Assembly: GCA_900155495.1 (NCBI GenBank)
Contig: FTLJ01000544.1
Location: 1-64,000 of the forward strand
Length of the DNA: 64,000 nt
Direction: 5' to 3'
From: Porogramme epimiltina
Lineage: Eukaryota; Basidiomycota; Agaricomycetes; Polyporales; Polyporaceae
Both the position numbers and the translations under genes were made by a program. Below are positions 21,723-33,391 of the stretch, piece by piece. Position 1 is the stretch's first letter; each line of letters starts with the position of its first letter. Under the pieces are notes generated by a model. It saw only the letters and a list, made by a program, of their open reading frames with translations, did no database searches and had not been told where the DNA came from.

Positions 21723-21910
21723 ATCCTTACCACTCTGGCCTTTTGGCTTAGATCAAGTGTAGTATCTGTTCTTAATAGTTTAACCACTATTATGGAGGCA
21801 CCGCCTCCATTATTGGTTATCTAATTTTTGCCGCCCTTGTCCCTCGAGCTCTGCTTGCAACTCGGGGGCGCGATGACCTTGCCACTGCACTATCGGCTTG
21901 TGTCGTCGGG
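21723..21910 (+). ncRNA. U2 spliceosomal snRNA
   Basis: The segment starts ATCCTTACCACTCTGGCC and carries the invariant U2 core CTTTTGGCTTAGATCAAGTG followed by TAGTATCTGTTCTT. It includes the branch-point recognition element GTAGTA (21759-21764). Stem-loop IIa/b elements follow (AATAGTTTAACCACTATT; GGAGGCACCGCCTCC). The Sm site AATTTTTG lies at 21823-21830. Two 3' hairpins come next: the CCCTCGAG/CTCGGGGG stem, then GATGAC (21872-21877) pairing with GTCGTC (21902-21907). That gives about 188 nt, close to the human length and far shorter than budding-yeast U2. The 3' end is set by the last hairpin and is good to a few bases. U2 pairs with the intron branch site in the spliceosome. Confidence 0.96.
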
Positions 21911-22352
21911 GGATCCACTCCTTTCTCCCTCCCTTCCTCTTTTTGGAGTTGCTTTGGGACCGGCCACTTGGCTAGGTTACTCGCAGCCTCAAATGGATGA
22001 AGCGGATATTCATTTGTTTAGTTTCCGGCCCATAGGCCGTGTTTGAGGCTCTTGTCTGTGGGTTGCTCTATTCGTTTGTGTGGGCTCATTATTGGTGGTG
22101 GGACGATGTGGATATCTATTATCATGCGTCCAACACGACTGTGAATGTATGAGTGTGAAGTAACACAATTTGCGACATCGTCATGACTAGAAAGTATAAG
22201 GCGTTGTAACAGAGTGTTGGTTCAATCGTGATAATTTACAATGTTGATATGCTGCGACTGCGCACAAGGGCAGTCCGTACTCCATGAGATGCGTCGTATG
22301 TCGGTCAGTATGCGTCAAGAATGATATGCAGAATGTCTAATGCAGGCTCCCG
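21911..22352. other. Spacer after U2 snRNA
   Basis: This stretch lies between the U2 3' end and the stop of the HVA22-like gene, is moderately AT-rich, and contains no gene I can support. Confidence 0.5.
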
Positions 22353-24447
22353 TCACTTCGCCTTTGCCCTCACCGTCCCCTTCGCACCAACGCCCACCTT
22401 CCGTTCAGTTGACGTAACAGAGCTCGCCCCACTCCCGCCCGACTTCTTCGTGGCCAGCGGCGGACGCTCCTTCTTGGCACCCGCAGCGGCTGCCGCGATG
22501 CGCGTGGACGCAGGGCGGACAGTAACTTTCGCCGCACCGTTCGCCGCACCGTTCGAGCCAGCACCCGCCTTAGGCTTCACCGCCAGGGGCCCACGGACGG
22601 TCCCTTGGCTGTCGCCGCGCTTGGGTGGCTGCCGCACCGCAGCGCGCTGGGCCTTCGGGGCCTTCGGGGCCTCCACCGCCTCTTCCTCCTCCGCGTCACT
22701 GGGCACGCCGTCATCCCCGTCCCTGTCACCGTCATCCTCCTCCTCCGAGTCTAGGGCAGAAGCCGCCGCCTGGAGCGCCTTGCCGTTTTTGCGCCCGATG
22801 GTGCCCGAGCCAGGTCCCGCCGCGCGGGCGTTGCCGCCCTTGCCCGCGGCAGCGGCCTTGCTGCGCGGGGGCACGCCGAGCGAGAACCGCGCGTCGTCCT
22901 CGGCGTAACGAGGCGGCTGGCGGGGGCGCTTCGCGGCGAGAGAGGACGCGCCGTCGTCGGACGCGGTCGAGCGCGTGCGGAGCGACGAGCCGTTGTCGGT
23001 CGTGCTCAGCGCCGCGGTCGAGCGGCTCGCGGCGCTGTCGAGCGAGAACGCGGTGCGCATCGGGGGCGGCGTGAGCATGAGGTCGTCGAGGTACGACTCG
23101 TCGCCGTCCGAGTCGGCTCCGCGGTCGCGGTCGCGTCGTGTGTAGGGCGTGCGGAGCGTCGTGCTGAAGACGTCATCGTCTAGGTCGCTCTCGACTTCCG
23201 AGCCTTCTTCCACGTAAGTCTCCGTCTCGACGGCTGTGCTGCCGTCGAGCCCGTCGTCGTCGTTGTTGATTTGGATGTTTGGTACCGGTCGTGGTTGTTG
23301 GACCCCTTTCTTCTTGGTTTTGTCGCTCAAGTCGCCTTCGGAGCCGGGGTTCCGGGGCTCACGCGGCAACTGGAGCGACTTGCGAAAACCCGGCCGGACG
23401 CTTGCGGGTGGCCCGGCTGGCGTGTCCTCTTCGACAATGCCGGTGAATTGTGACGGCCGCACAGGTTTGGGTGCGACAATCGACGATTCTGTAACAAGCG
23501 AAGAAACCGATTCTAGTTTACAGCGTGGTCTAATGTGGATACGTAATAGGGATACTAACGTCTCTCAGCCGCTAGACGCTGTTTCTGCTTCTCTATGGGA
23601 GGCGTAGGCAGACCCGAGTGGGGGTTAAGGGCAACATCGACGTCATACGCGGACGCAGGCGGATGCCAGATCTGCTGCGCTGGCCCATCCACGCCAGAGC
23701 GCCGGTTGGTGGTCGAGCGCGTCTGCCGGACAGAGCCGGTCGAGACGTCGCGCACGGCGGCAGGGCGCGTGAGATCATTTGACTCCGAAACGTACTGGCG
23801 ATGAGCTGAGGGCCGCACTTCCGTAGGAGCATCGTCTTGATGCCAGGTCTGCACGTCTGCTTGAGGGGGGTCGTAGGCGGACCTCCACCGGCGGTAGTAG
23901 CCGCGAACGTAGTTGACGGGGATCAAGGCCACGAGGAAAATAAGGTCCCCAAACGACGCGAGGGCGTCGAAAAGGGCATCGAGCGGGACAGTGTAGGGTT
24001 TGATGAGCGGGCGGAGGACGTGAAGGTAGATCGGCTCCGCTCCCTGAGAAACGCGGTCAGGCGACCATGCTTCACGGGTTCAAGGACGGCGAACTACGTA
24101 CCTTTGCACGCGTCAGCAGGAAGAACAGAATGAACAGCGATTTGATCTCGCTATAGAACGGGACAAAGAGCCACACGAACGTTTCCACCCATCGTTCATA
24201 AACGGTAAAGCACACCTGCAGCACTCCACTGTTTAGGCGGAGGAGGGGCACATGGGGGAATAGCACTCACCCAGACGAGCCATACGGTCATGCAACCCTT
24301 CATCGCACGCTTCCGCGCGCTCATGGCTCGTGCGCTGGGCTGACCGCCATTTCGGGCGGACGGTGGAGGGAGCCGCAGCGTCTTGAACGTCTCAAAGACA
24401 TTGAGGAATACGTAGGCCAGCCGCAGAACTGGCACTACGAGAGGCAT
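22353..24447 (-). CDS. TB2/DP1/HVA22 (REEP/Yop1-like) protein with long disordered tail
   Basis: The N-terminal part starts MPLVVPVLRLAYVFLNVFET and carries the TB2/DP1/HVA22 core: MKGCMTVWLVW, VYERWVETFVWLFVPFYSEI with KSLFILFFLLT, and a final segment DALASFGDLIFLVALIPVNY. Such proteins insert hairpins into the ER membrane and shape tubules. After about residue 200 the sequence is disordered: Arg/Ser/Pro-rich, then acidic, then Ala/Lys-rich, ending KVGVGAKGTVRAKAK. This tail of well over 400 residues is much longer than in Yop1 or HVA22 and has high GC, which leaves antisense frames open. Introns lie near 24280, 24100, 23995 and 23560. Confidence 0.88.
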
Positions 24448-24917
24448 GTTGGTAGCGGGGGGTCAAATAAGTTACTGGAGGGGAGATCTTGAAATCAGAC
24501 GTCGTGGGAGCTTGGCTAGTCGCGTCTCGTCGTGGAGGTACTGGACATAAACTTTGGTCGTGATCAAGGGGAAAGGTATGCAGGCTTGAGGAAAGAGGTT
24601 GAGGCAGCGTAGACAGACTTGAGCGAGGGCGGTAGCGGATGCGTTGTGTGGACCTTCGACGTGGCGGGGGAGGGACAAGGACGAGTGGAGGGCAGAAACC
24701 GGGGTGAAATAAGCCTGGGCGAAGCGTTCGGCAACCGTGGAGAAGACGGCGCGTTCACGACGCGTGCCCTCCTCAAGGCATCATTTGGACGCGCCCATTA
24801 CGTAACCCACGTCTTGCTCTCTTTCCGCCACTCCTTCTCCTTGCCCCCGGACGGCGACCTCACTGCATCCCCCTCCCATCCCCTTCACTGTCAGCTTAGG
24901 CACCTCCGCCGCGCGTC
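24448..24917. promoter_or_regulatory. Divergent promoter region of the HVA22-like gene and BUD31
   Basis: This 470-bp region between two divergent starts has pyrimidine-rich patches before the BUD31 start codon. No TATA box or named element can be supported. Confidence 0.5.
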
Positions 24918-25580
24918 ATGCCGAAGATTCGGACCACGAGGACCAAGAAGCCTCCAGAAGGTTTTGAGGACATCGAGAGTGTATGTTCTCGGCTTTGACT
25001 CCGTCTCAAATGGCCGGTCCGTTGACTGTGCCCCCTTCATAGATCCTCGATGACTACGCAAAGAAGATGCGTGACGCGGAGAACGAGTCTCACGAAGGAA
25101 AAAGGAAGACCGAATCCTTGTGGCCTATCATGCGTATATCTCATACGCGCTCCCGGTACATTTACGAGCTCTACTACAAACGCGAGGCTATTAGCAAGGA
25201 GTTGTATGACTGGCTTTTGAAAGAGGGATATGCAGACGCAAAGTGAGTGCCCCTTTGTGGCTTGTGGACCCAGTTGCTCATCGCATGTGCTCCAGCCTCA
25301 TAGCGAAATGGAAGAAGGCTGGCTATGAGAAACTCTGTTGTCTGCGATGTATTCAGACCAAAGTGCGTACTGGCTTGTTTGACACAACACGGGCGACTAA
25401 TGGTCGTTTAGGACATGAACTATCAAGGGTCGACATGCATTTGTAGGGTGCCGAAAGCGCAGCTGCGTCAGGGCACTATCGTCGAATGCGTGCACTGTGG
25501 TATGTCTTTGGGCTATATCCGGGCGACCGCCTGCTGATCATTACGTTGTAGGCTGTCGCGGGTGCAGCTCAGACTCTTGA
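24918..25580 (+). CDS. BUD31: Splicing factor BUD31/G10
   Basis: The conserved start [20 protein letters not shown] is followed by [60 protein letters not shown] and a cysteine-rich zinc-binding C terminus. The pieces [33 protein letters not shown] and [14 protein letters not shown] come from separate exons. BUD31 is a component of the activated spliceosome. Introns follow DIES, YADA (splitting the Asn codon), IQTK and HC. The near-perfect family conservation makes the call secure. Its neighbour two genes upstream is the U2 snRNA gene. Confidence 0.97.
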
Positions 25581-26257
25581 TCTTCTTCTGGGCTCGCTCT
25601 CGCCAATGTCTCCATCTTCTCTTGTCGCCCATCTGTCCACGTATTGCCTGTATTCATATTGCCCATTGAGGGAATGGATGTTGCTTCAGAAACGCAAGTG
25701 CCCACTTTGAGGTGTCTTGTACTTGGAAAGGTCGTCTCTGAACGATATGACAGGGATTCGGCGTTTCGCAAGTAACCCGTGGTGTCTTGGCTTGCCTTGG
25801 GCCTGCCACATACAATGGGAGAGACATTGGGCTAGAGCCCTTGAATGACGTCTTCGCGGCCTTGCGTGGATAGTTTGATATAATCAACCGAGCTCCACAT
25901 CGTTGTCGTAGGTACTCGCACTATGGCTCCGTCGAGACGAATGCGATCAAAACTCTGCTCATAGTTGCATACCGAGAGCAGTGTACGGAAAGGGGGTGCA
26001 TTTTGTGCGACGGTGGGGCAAGTTGCGGGGTGCGTGGCTGCGCAGCCTCCGGTAGAAAAGGGGCGCTCAGGTTGGCCAGGGGCAGGACAGACTAATGATA
26101 GCGCGTGATAGGCGCAGGGTCCGAGACGCGAGACTCCAAAGGCGCGATCGAGATCACAAAGTCTGACATCCGACTGCTCTTAAGGACATGCGCCCGCTTA
26201 CGCCCCCGCCCCCTGGCTCGCGTCCCTTGCCTCTCCTCCACGAACATCTCTCCGGCC
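25581..26257. other. Spacer between BUD31 and the antiporter
   Basis: This is 677 bp with only short motif-free open frames. A minus-strand frame (25887-25654) is open but shows no recognisable pattern. Confidence 0.5.
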
Positions 26258-29200
26258 ATGGGTCAGTTCGCGGACCACGTCGTAACCCTCGCTCGCCGGG
26301 CCGCTGCCCCAGCCCAGGTGAGTTCATACGTCCGACCTTGCAGCCTTGGCTTATTGACCACCCCTAGGCTGGCGTATTCGCCGGAGACAACCCCGCGGTC
26401 TACAACAAGTCCGACCCCCTTCGTCTCTGGGTCATCCAACTCGGTGAGCACATTCGTATACTTCTTTTACCATCCATGCAAGACCATCTGAAACGTCCCC
26501 TTTGTAGTCGTCATCATTGGCATGACCCAACTGCTCGCCCTATTCCTCTCCCGCATCCGGCAGCCCCGTGTTATCGCAGAAGTCATTGGCGGCGTCATCC
26601 TCGGTCCCTCCGTCATGGGTCACATCCCGAAATTCACTACGACCGTCTTCCCCAAGGATTCCATTCCCAACCTCACACTTACAGCCAACATCGGCCTCGT
26701 CCTCTTCCTCTTCCTAGTCGGCATGGAAATCGACACTCGCGTTATCCGGCGTAATGCCAAAGCCTCGATGGCCGTTTCGGTCGCCGGCCTTGTGATACCA
26801 CTCGGCCTTGGTGCGGCGCTTGCGGTTCCTATCTACCACCAGTTCACGGATGGCACCACCCACTTTGGATACTTCGTCCTTTTCGTCGCCGTCGCTGTGG
26901 GGATCACCGCTTTCCCGGTCCTCTGTCGCATCCTTACGGAGCTGAAGCTGTTGGATACCACCGTGGGTGTCGTGGTGCTTTCTGCGGGTGTGGGGAATGA
27001 TGGTGTGTATCAATCGCTTCTTCGGTGGCTTCTCCGGACTTCCCTAACCCCATTTGTTTCAGTTGTCGGATGGGTTCTCCTGGCGCTCACTGTCGCGCTC
27101 ATCAACGCCTCTAGTGGGCTCACGGCACTCTGGGTTCTCCTTGCGGGTGCAGGATTCGTCATCTTCATTTGTTTCCCCTTACGGTGGGCCTATCGCTGGA
27201 TTGCGAAGAAGTCCGGCAGTCTAGATGCAGGCAGCCCATCGGCCATGATGATGACTATCACAGTTCTCTTGGTCTTTATCTCTGCCTTCTACACCGACAT
27301 AATCGGCATCCATCCCATCTTTGTAAGTTCTCGCTTCCCTTCGACCGTGACAGAGTCTGACTACTTTCCACAGGGTGGTTTCTTGGCAGGACTTATCATT
27401 CCCAAGGATAATGGCTACAGTATCTCGTTGGTTGAGAAGCTTGAGGATCTCATCTCGATTCTGTTGCTTCCCCTCGTGAGTAGATCCACCTTACGTACCT
27501 ATCAAGGTTAGAAACTGACAGCCTCCACAGTACTTTGCCCTGTCTGGCCTCAACACCAACCTTGGCACCCTCAACAACGGCATTACCTGGGGCTACGTCA
27601 TTCTTATCTGTGTGATTGCATTTGTCTCGAAGTTTGTTGGGTGCGCGGTTACTGCAAAGCTTACCGGTTTCAACCTCCGAGAGTCTGCTGCTATTGGTAC
27701 TTTGATGAGTTGCAAGGGGTAAGCCATTGCATATTCTATCCGGAGTTAGTGTGCTGATTGGGTTCTGTAGCCTCGTGGAACTGATTGTGCTCAACGTTGG
27801 CCTTACGGCGGGCGTCCTGGACACGCGCACGTTCTCTATGTTCGTTGTGCACGCGCTGGTCTTGACGTTCATGACCACACCCCTCACGATATTCTTCTAC
27901 CCTCCCAAATATCGCTTGCGTGTGGACCAAGTCGCGAAGCCGTCCGGTCACGCCGCACAAACAGCGGAAGACGGCAATGCAGGTAGCAGGCAAGAGTTCG
28001 AAGAGTTGCTCAAGTCGCGCTTCTCTGTGGCCGTGGACAAGATCGACCAGCTCCCGGCCGTCATGACCCTTTCACAGCTTCTTCAGCGTCCATTTGCGTC
28101 TACGCCTTCCGCCCAGAGTTCTACCACAGAATCTATCACGAACGAGAAAGTATCTTCAGACAATATCCCTCAGCTTTCGCACAGCCGTCGCAACTCGACT
28201 GAACGTACACGCATCTCCATCGACGTGCTCCGCCTCATCGAACTCACGAACCGGACGTCGGCCGTGTTCAAGTCGCAGGCCGTGGACGCGCTCCTGCGCA
28301 GCGACCCCGTCCTCACCATCTTCCGGACGTTCGGCTACCTCAACCGCATCGCCGTCTCCACCGCGCTCAACATCGTCGGGCAGGACGACTTCGCCGAGCG
28401 GGTCGCCGAGCACGCGCGCAGCACGTCCAGCCAGATGGTCATCCTCCCCTGGACGAGCGCGCCCGCGCCCGCCGACGGCGACGCCGCGGACGAGAACGAC
28501 GCCGCGGCGTCGGTCGCGGCGAACTCGCACTATGTCCGGCAGGTCTTTGCGGAGTCGCCCGTCGACGTCGCGCTCTTCTGGGACCGCGGCGGGGCGCAGA
28601 CGGATGGCGCGCACGGACAGTTCCACGTGTTCCTGCCGTTCTTCGGCGGCCCCGACGACCGCGCTGCCCTTGCGCTCGTCGTGCAGCTGTGCGCGAACCC
28701 GGCGGTGTCGGCGACGGTCGTGCGCATGAAGAAGGTCGGGGAGCCGCTCGCGCCGATGGACTCGATCGCTCAGGCTAAGGCGGAGCACGCGTTGCACGGT
28801 ACGGTACACAGCGTGAGTCCCACTGCATCTTGTTCTGTGTCTTCCTAAGCTAATTTCGTTCCGATCCGCAGACCGTGTTCCCCGACACTGTGTACGGTGC
28901 ACTTAGCACGCAGACGGCGCTCGCATCCGACACGGCGGACAACCTGCTCTGGGCGACGCTCACGACGGACGCGAAGCTCACCGCAGACGCCGCACCCGAG
29001 TTCGCGCCTGCACTCGCGCGTATCGCGTTCACGGAGGAGCACGCCGCGAAGCCTTTGCGCGCCGTCGTCGAGCTCGCGGCGCGGCGGGCGCCTGCTGGTG
29101 TGCGCACGGTCGTGGTCGCGGGGCGCTCCCGCCGGATGGCGGTCGAGAGCCACCGCGCGGAGCTGCTCGAGCTGGGCGCAGAGCGGCGCGGCGCAACGGT

Positions 29201-29309
29201 CGCGGCGGAGGTGAGCAAGACGCTGGGCGACGTCGCGTGCGGGTTCATTGTCGCTGGCTCGAGCGCGAGCCTGCTTGTCGTGCAGGCGCAGGGGGTGCAG
29301 GGCCGGTGA
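26258..29309 (+). CDS. K+/H+ antiporter, Kha1/KefB type (CPA2)
   Basis: The start MGQFADHVVTLARRAAAPAQ is followed by AGVFAGDNPAVYNKSDPLRL and the cation/proton antiporter core: FLSRIRQPRVIAEVIGGVIL, ANIGLVLFLFLVGMEID, AVGITAFPVLCRILTELKLL, AGVGNDVVGWVLLALTVAL (joined across an intron at GND|VVG), GIHPIFGGFLAGLIIPKD and YFALSGLNTNLGTLNN. About 11-12 membrane spans are expected. The C-terminal half is soluble, with an SVAVDKIDQLPAVMTLSQLL segment and a USP-like region containing SSQMVILPWTSAPAP, typical of Kha1. In yeast Kha1 is a Golgi K+/H+ exchanger. GC content rises sharply in the C-terminal exons. Confidence 0.93.
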
Positions 29310-29764
29310 GGAGCGTTGTTGGGTGCTTGGTTTACGACATGTTACGACTTGCTACAGCCTACGACATGTGTGCCCTACTAAGTAATGATGTTCTCGATGC
29401 TGTGTATTAATATAGTGTTTGGATTTCAGTTTATTTCCGGCGGCCCATCTTGGCGGAAAAGAGGCGAGTTTAAATTGTAACGGACCCGACGGCCATGAAG
29501 CTCTCGGAGATAACCAGAGCGCGAAAGCATGGTCGGCTGAGCATCGCGGTCACGACACCGCGAGGGACCTCAGGGCAGGCTGGGAATGCCTTGAACAGAT
29601 CGGTGTATGTGGATCAGAAGCAGGGGGCAAGCGCCGGCCGCTGTTGTCCGCCAGAAGGGGAGCCTTTCTCTTGTACTCGCCCCGCCATCTCGCTTCCCCC
29701 GCCACGCCCCCCACAACGCAACGTCTTTGCGTCCCGTCCCGCTTTGTGGGTGAGTCCTTTTAGG
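29310..29764. other. Spacer downstream of the antiporter
   Basis: This holds an AT-rich 3' region just after the antiporter stop and then the probable promoter of the next gene. The open frame from 29495 runs into the next gene but its first 90 codons look non-coding. Confidence 0.45.
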
Positions 29765-31087
29765 ATGCCGCTCCCCATTGTTGAATCCCAGAGCTCTTCG
29801 CCCAGCTCTCCTCGGCCGTCAAAACGGTATGTCTCCCGTCTTCTGGCCCGCCCCTCATCTTCCCTCTCTCCTATTCTGTCCCCGCTGGGCGGCGCGTCTC
29901 TTCACCCTCCTTCCCATCATCCCCGTTGTCCTCTGCCTTGCAACGCGTCTCTGACCCCGTCCATGAACCCTTTCCAGCCTCCCCAACGCCCCACCCGCGA
30001 CCACCACTCCGCCCGTCCCGCGCAGCAAGACCAAGACATGAGCCCTGGAAGCGGCCGCAAGAAGCCCGTCTGCCAGAAATGCGGGCACCCAATGGCCGGC
30101 CACAAGCGGCCCTACGGCGCCCCCATCTGTCCCCGCGACGAGACAGCCCCCGCCCCTTCACCCTCCCCAACTCCCACTCTGGAAAGCACCCTCCCCGTCG
30201 CCGGCCCCTCCAAGTCCTCGCGCAAGAAGGGCCTCTCCCCCGAATTCGTCTTCGAACCCTCGGCATCGGGTTACTGGCATCGGGCGAACCCGAACTGGGT
30301 CGATCCGGACCAGATGTCCAAGCCTATAGCCCCGGTCGGCACTCCGCAGCGTGGCGATTCGTGGGTGTCGACCGAGCGCGATAGCAGCTCGGCGACCTCG
30401 CCGCCGCGTCGACGGGGACTCCCCAACCCCGGGGTCATCCACATCGACGTCGATGTGGACGTGCACGAGCGGGAGCGGAGCCACTATAGCGGATCGCAGA
30501 TGGACGAGGGGGAGGATGAGCACGAACACGGGCAGTTCCACGGTGGCGACGGGGAGGAGTTCTCCGACACCCAGAGCATCTCCTCCGCATCATCCGACGC
30601 GACGATCCTCAAGCGCATGACCCGCGGCCTCTCCCGGGCCATCGGGCGCAGCACCCCCCTCGCGTCCCTCTACAGCAGCCCGCGCGACGAGCTCAACACC
30701 ATCACCTCCGCCGCCCAGGCCGAGGGGCTCTACACTCGCGTCGTGCACCACCACCGGCCTATCACCGGCGTCAAGGACGAGCCCGTCACCCCCACCCGCA
30801 CGACTCCCACCCGCGAACACTCGTGGTGGGTCGCCGTCGGGCGCGACCGCGGCGCGGTCGACGCCCTCGTTCAGTCGCGCACACCAGGCAGCGCCCGGGC
30901 GGAGTCGGTCGACGTCGTGCCCGAGGACGGGCCGTACGACTTCGACCGCGGTCTCGACACGACGCGCAACGAGCGCGTCGGGACGTACCCCGTGGACCCC
31001 CGCACGATCCGTAGCACGTTCTTCGACACGCTCCTCGCTGGCGCGGTCGGCGGGCTTGTTATGTTCTACTGCCTCTCTACAGTCTAG
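29765..31087 (+). CDS. Disordered protein with zinc-ribbon-like motif and C-terminal membrane anchor
   Basis: I do not recognise the function. One open frame runs from MPLPIVESQSSSPSSPRPSK to the stop (440 residues); a later start at MNPFQPPQRPTRDHHSARPA (29963) or an intron after RPSKR (donor gtatgt) is possible. The N-terminal third has KKPVCQKCGHPMAGHKRPYG with a following cysteine (APICPRDE), a CxxC..C arrangement. The middle is Ser/Pro-rich and acidic, with a DVDVDVHERERSHYSG patch. The last 25 residues, STFFDTLLAGAVGGLVMFYC LSTV, form a single hydrophobic helix, so a tail-anchored protein is likely. Confidence 0.65.
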   Translation: MPLPIVESQSSSPSSPRPSKRYVSRLLARPSSSLSPILSPLGGASLHPPSHHPRCPLPCNASLTPSMNPFQPPQRPTRDHHSARPAQQDQDMSPGSGRKKPVCQKCGHPMAGHKRPYGAPICPRDETAPAPSPSPTPTLESTLPVAGPSKSSRKKGLSPEFVFEPSASGYWHRANPNWVDPDQMSKPIAPVGTPQRGDSWVSTERDSSSATSPPRRRGLPNPGVIHIDVDVDVHERERSHYSGSQMDEGEDEHEHGQFHGGDGEEFSDTQSISSASSDATILKRMTRGLSRAIGRSTPLASLYSSPRDELNTITSAAQAEGLYTRVVHHHRPITGVKDEPVTPTRTTPTREHSWWVAVGRDRGAVDALVQSRTPGSARAESVDVVPEDGPYDFDRGLDTTRNERVGTYPVDPRTIRSTFFDTLLAGAVGGLVMFYCLSTV

Positions 31088-31607
31088 GCTGCCGTCTGGT
31101 GGAACTGCGGGCGCCTCGCTCTCCCTGCCTCCCATCTACGTCGAACTGTCGTGTGGCGACCAGCTCGTCCGTTGCAGTGCGCGCGGGGACTGGGATATTG
31201 GCTTACCATCGCTATACATATTACATTGGCTATCTCTCGTGCTCTGCTGTCGTTGAATACTATACTGACTGTGATCGCTTTCGTGATGTACGTGCCCATG
31301 TATGTAGTGCTCCATGTATGTGCGTCTGTCTACTTGTATGCAACACCCTCCTCTCCTTTGCATGCTCGGGCGATCTTGTGTGACGATCCTTCCCCCAGCA
31401 CGGAGCCGATCGAGCGAGTCGAGCAAGCTTATTCAGGAGTGGCCGGCGGCAGCGAAGCCCCCGCGCTTCCTTTTGGGTGATCGGCTGGTAGAAGCGGCGT
31501 GGTCCATGCCCACAGACGCAGCCGAAAAAAGCTTCCTCGAGATGCAGTGCACCAAAACAGCAGCGTCACGTCCCTATCTCAGGGCCCTCAGGGCGGGCGC
31601 CGTCCCT
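31088..31607. other. Convergent 3' spacer
   Basis: This lies between the tail-anchored protein gene and the transporter gene. I see no gene; the sequence is AT-richer than its neighbours. Confidence 0.5.
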
Positions 31608-33391
31608 TCACGCACTCGCGGAGCCGCCCCGCATCCCCTCCTTTCCCTCTCTCTCCGCTTCTTCGCCCCGCCCCTCTCTGCGGCCGCGCCCGCCGCAGCC
31701 GCAGAGCATGCGGCGGAAGCGCGGCGCGCCGGCGAGGCCCGCGGCGACAAGGAGCGCGACGCCGGCGAACATGACGACGCCGCAGAAGACGGCGAGGTGC
31801 GCAAAGTGCGCGGCGTCGACGGCGGCGAGGAGCGCGCCGCCGGTCGGGGAGCCCGCGAGCGTCGCGGCGGCGGCGACGACGTAGACGGAGCCGAGGCGCG
31901 CGCCGAGCTTCTCGCGCGGGGAGATCTGCGCGAAGTAGGTGGGGATGAGGGAGACGAAGGCGCCTGTGTGTGAGCGGGGGAGGGGGTGGGTGAGCGTGTG
32001 GGTATTGGGGCGGGGGTCTGGAAGGGGTGCGTACCGGAGAAGAGGCCGTAGAGGGCGGCGAAGGCGATTATCGGGCCAGGGGTCGTTGCGGGGAGCCACA
32101 GGCCAAGAAGGAGGATGCCGCACGCAGTCGCGACAGGGATGAACACCGTTAGGCTTGGAAAGTGTCAGCATTGAGTGAATGGTCGGCGAATAAAGCGACA
32201 TAGGACGTACCACCCGTATTTGTCCGCGATCATGCCGGGCAATATGCGCGAGGGCACGTTCATGGCGTTCATGATCGCAAGCAGGTAGTGCGCAGTGCCG
32301 CTCGGGACCCCGCGGAAGTCGGCGTAGATCTGGATGTAGAAGTACGGAATAAAGAGTGGATAGAGTAGTCTGCGTCGCGGGTGCGGCGGTCAGTTCCCCT
32401 CTTCTAAATTCTGGCAGGAGTGGTGGCTTACAAGAAAACGGCGACGCCGGCAAGCGAGTATCGCGGGTCCTTCCAGCCCTCGAAATCGACCATTGTCCGC
32501 CACGAGATGTCACGGGAGAGCGGGAGGCGTGTGCGGATCGTCAAACACGAGACGATGAGGCACGCTAGGAGGATGAACGCGAGGATGCGCACGGCCCAGG
32601 GGAAGCCTACGCGGGGAATGAGCTGTTCCAGGAGGATGGGGAAGACCACGCCGCCGATGGCGCTGCCCCCGGTCGCAATGCCTATAGCGAGCGCTAGTCG
32701 TCGCTGGAACCAGTGCCCGAGGACGGCGATGGCAGCGTTGAACCTAGTAGGTATATAAATGAGATCTATCACGCCGCCAAGGTGAAGAGGAGACACTTAC
32801 AGCATCGAAATGCCAATGCCGAAGAGCACACCGTGTGACAGGAAGACTTGGTATGCTTGGTCATGTTGCACAAGCGACAGCATCATCAACGAGAACACGG
32901 AGATGACGGACCCCGCATATATAAGGAACTATGCCGTAGTAGGAGTTTAGTAAGTACCAACTCTAAAAGCAGTGAAAACGTACCGTGCTTCCATATGCAT
33001 CGAAAAACTTCCCGGCAAAGACACCAAGAAAATATAGCAGGAAGACCTGTATTGATCCGACGAAGGCGATGGTCGAAGATGTGGATGAGGGCAATAGTGT
33101 TGTTTGGTAATATGTCTGGAATGCACCCTACAATGGAAAAGTCAACTACATATTCACACATGAAGGGAGCACATCTCGACGTACATAGGCATTGATCATT
33201 CCGGACGCAACCAAAACAGCTAATGACGCACCCAGCACTACTGTCCATGCCTCCCGCCCTCCATCCGGGATTTCAAGGTCTACGGGCGCCTCGTGCGTAG
33301 GTGTCGGCGAGGGAGAACCACCAACAGCCGAGCCCACGTCTCGGTTCCAGTCCTTCTCGTAGTCGTGACTCTCCATGCGATGGACGACCAT
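31608..33391 (-). CDS. MFS transporter, monocarboxylate (MCT/riboflavin Mch5) type
   Basis: The start is MVVHRMESHDYEKDWNRDVG (the second Met, at 33376, is equally possible), followed by PDGGREAWTVVLGASLAVLV, the classic first helix of fungal MCT-like transporters. Further landmarks across exons are GAFQTYYQT, FAGKFFDAYGS, SLVQHDQAYQVFLSHGVLFG with IGISML, GHWFQRRLALAIGIATGGSA, YILQ-type GVPSGTAHYLLAIMNAMNVP, GPIIAFAALYGLFSGAFVSL and ARLGSVYVVAAAATLAGSPT. About 12 membrane spans are expected in the plasma membrane. The C terminus ends in a charged Arg/Gly/Glu-rich cytosolic tail. Substrate cannot be told from sequence. Confidence 0.88.

Noticed and set aside
28156..28902. 248-codon minus-strand frame
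   Set aside because: Shadow of the GC-rich C-terminal half of the antiporter, which is continuous on the plus strand.
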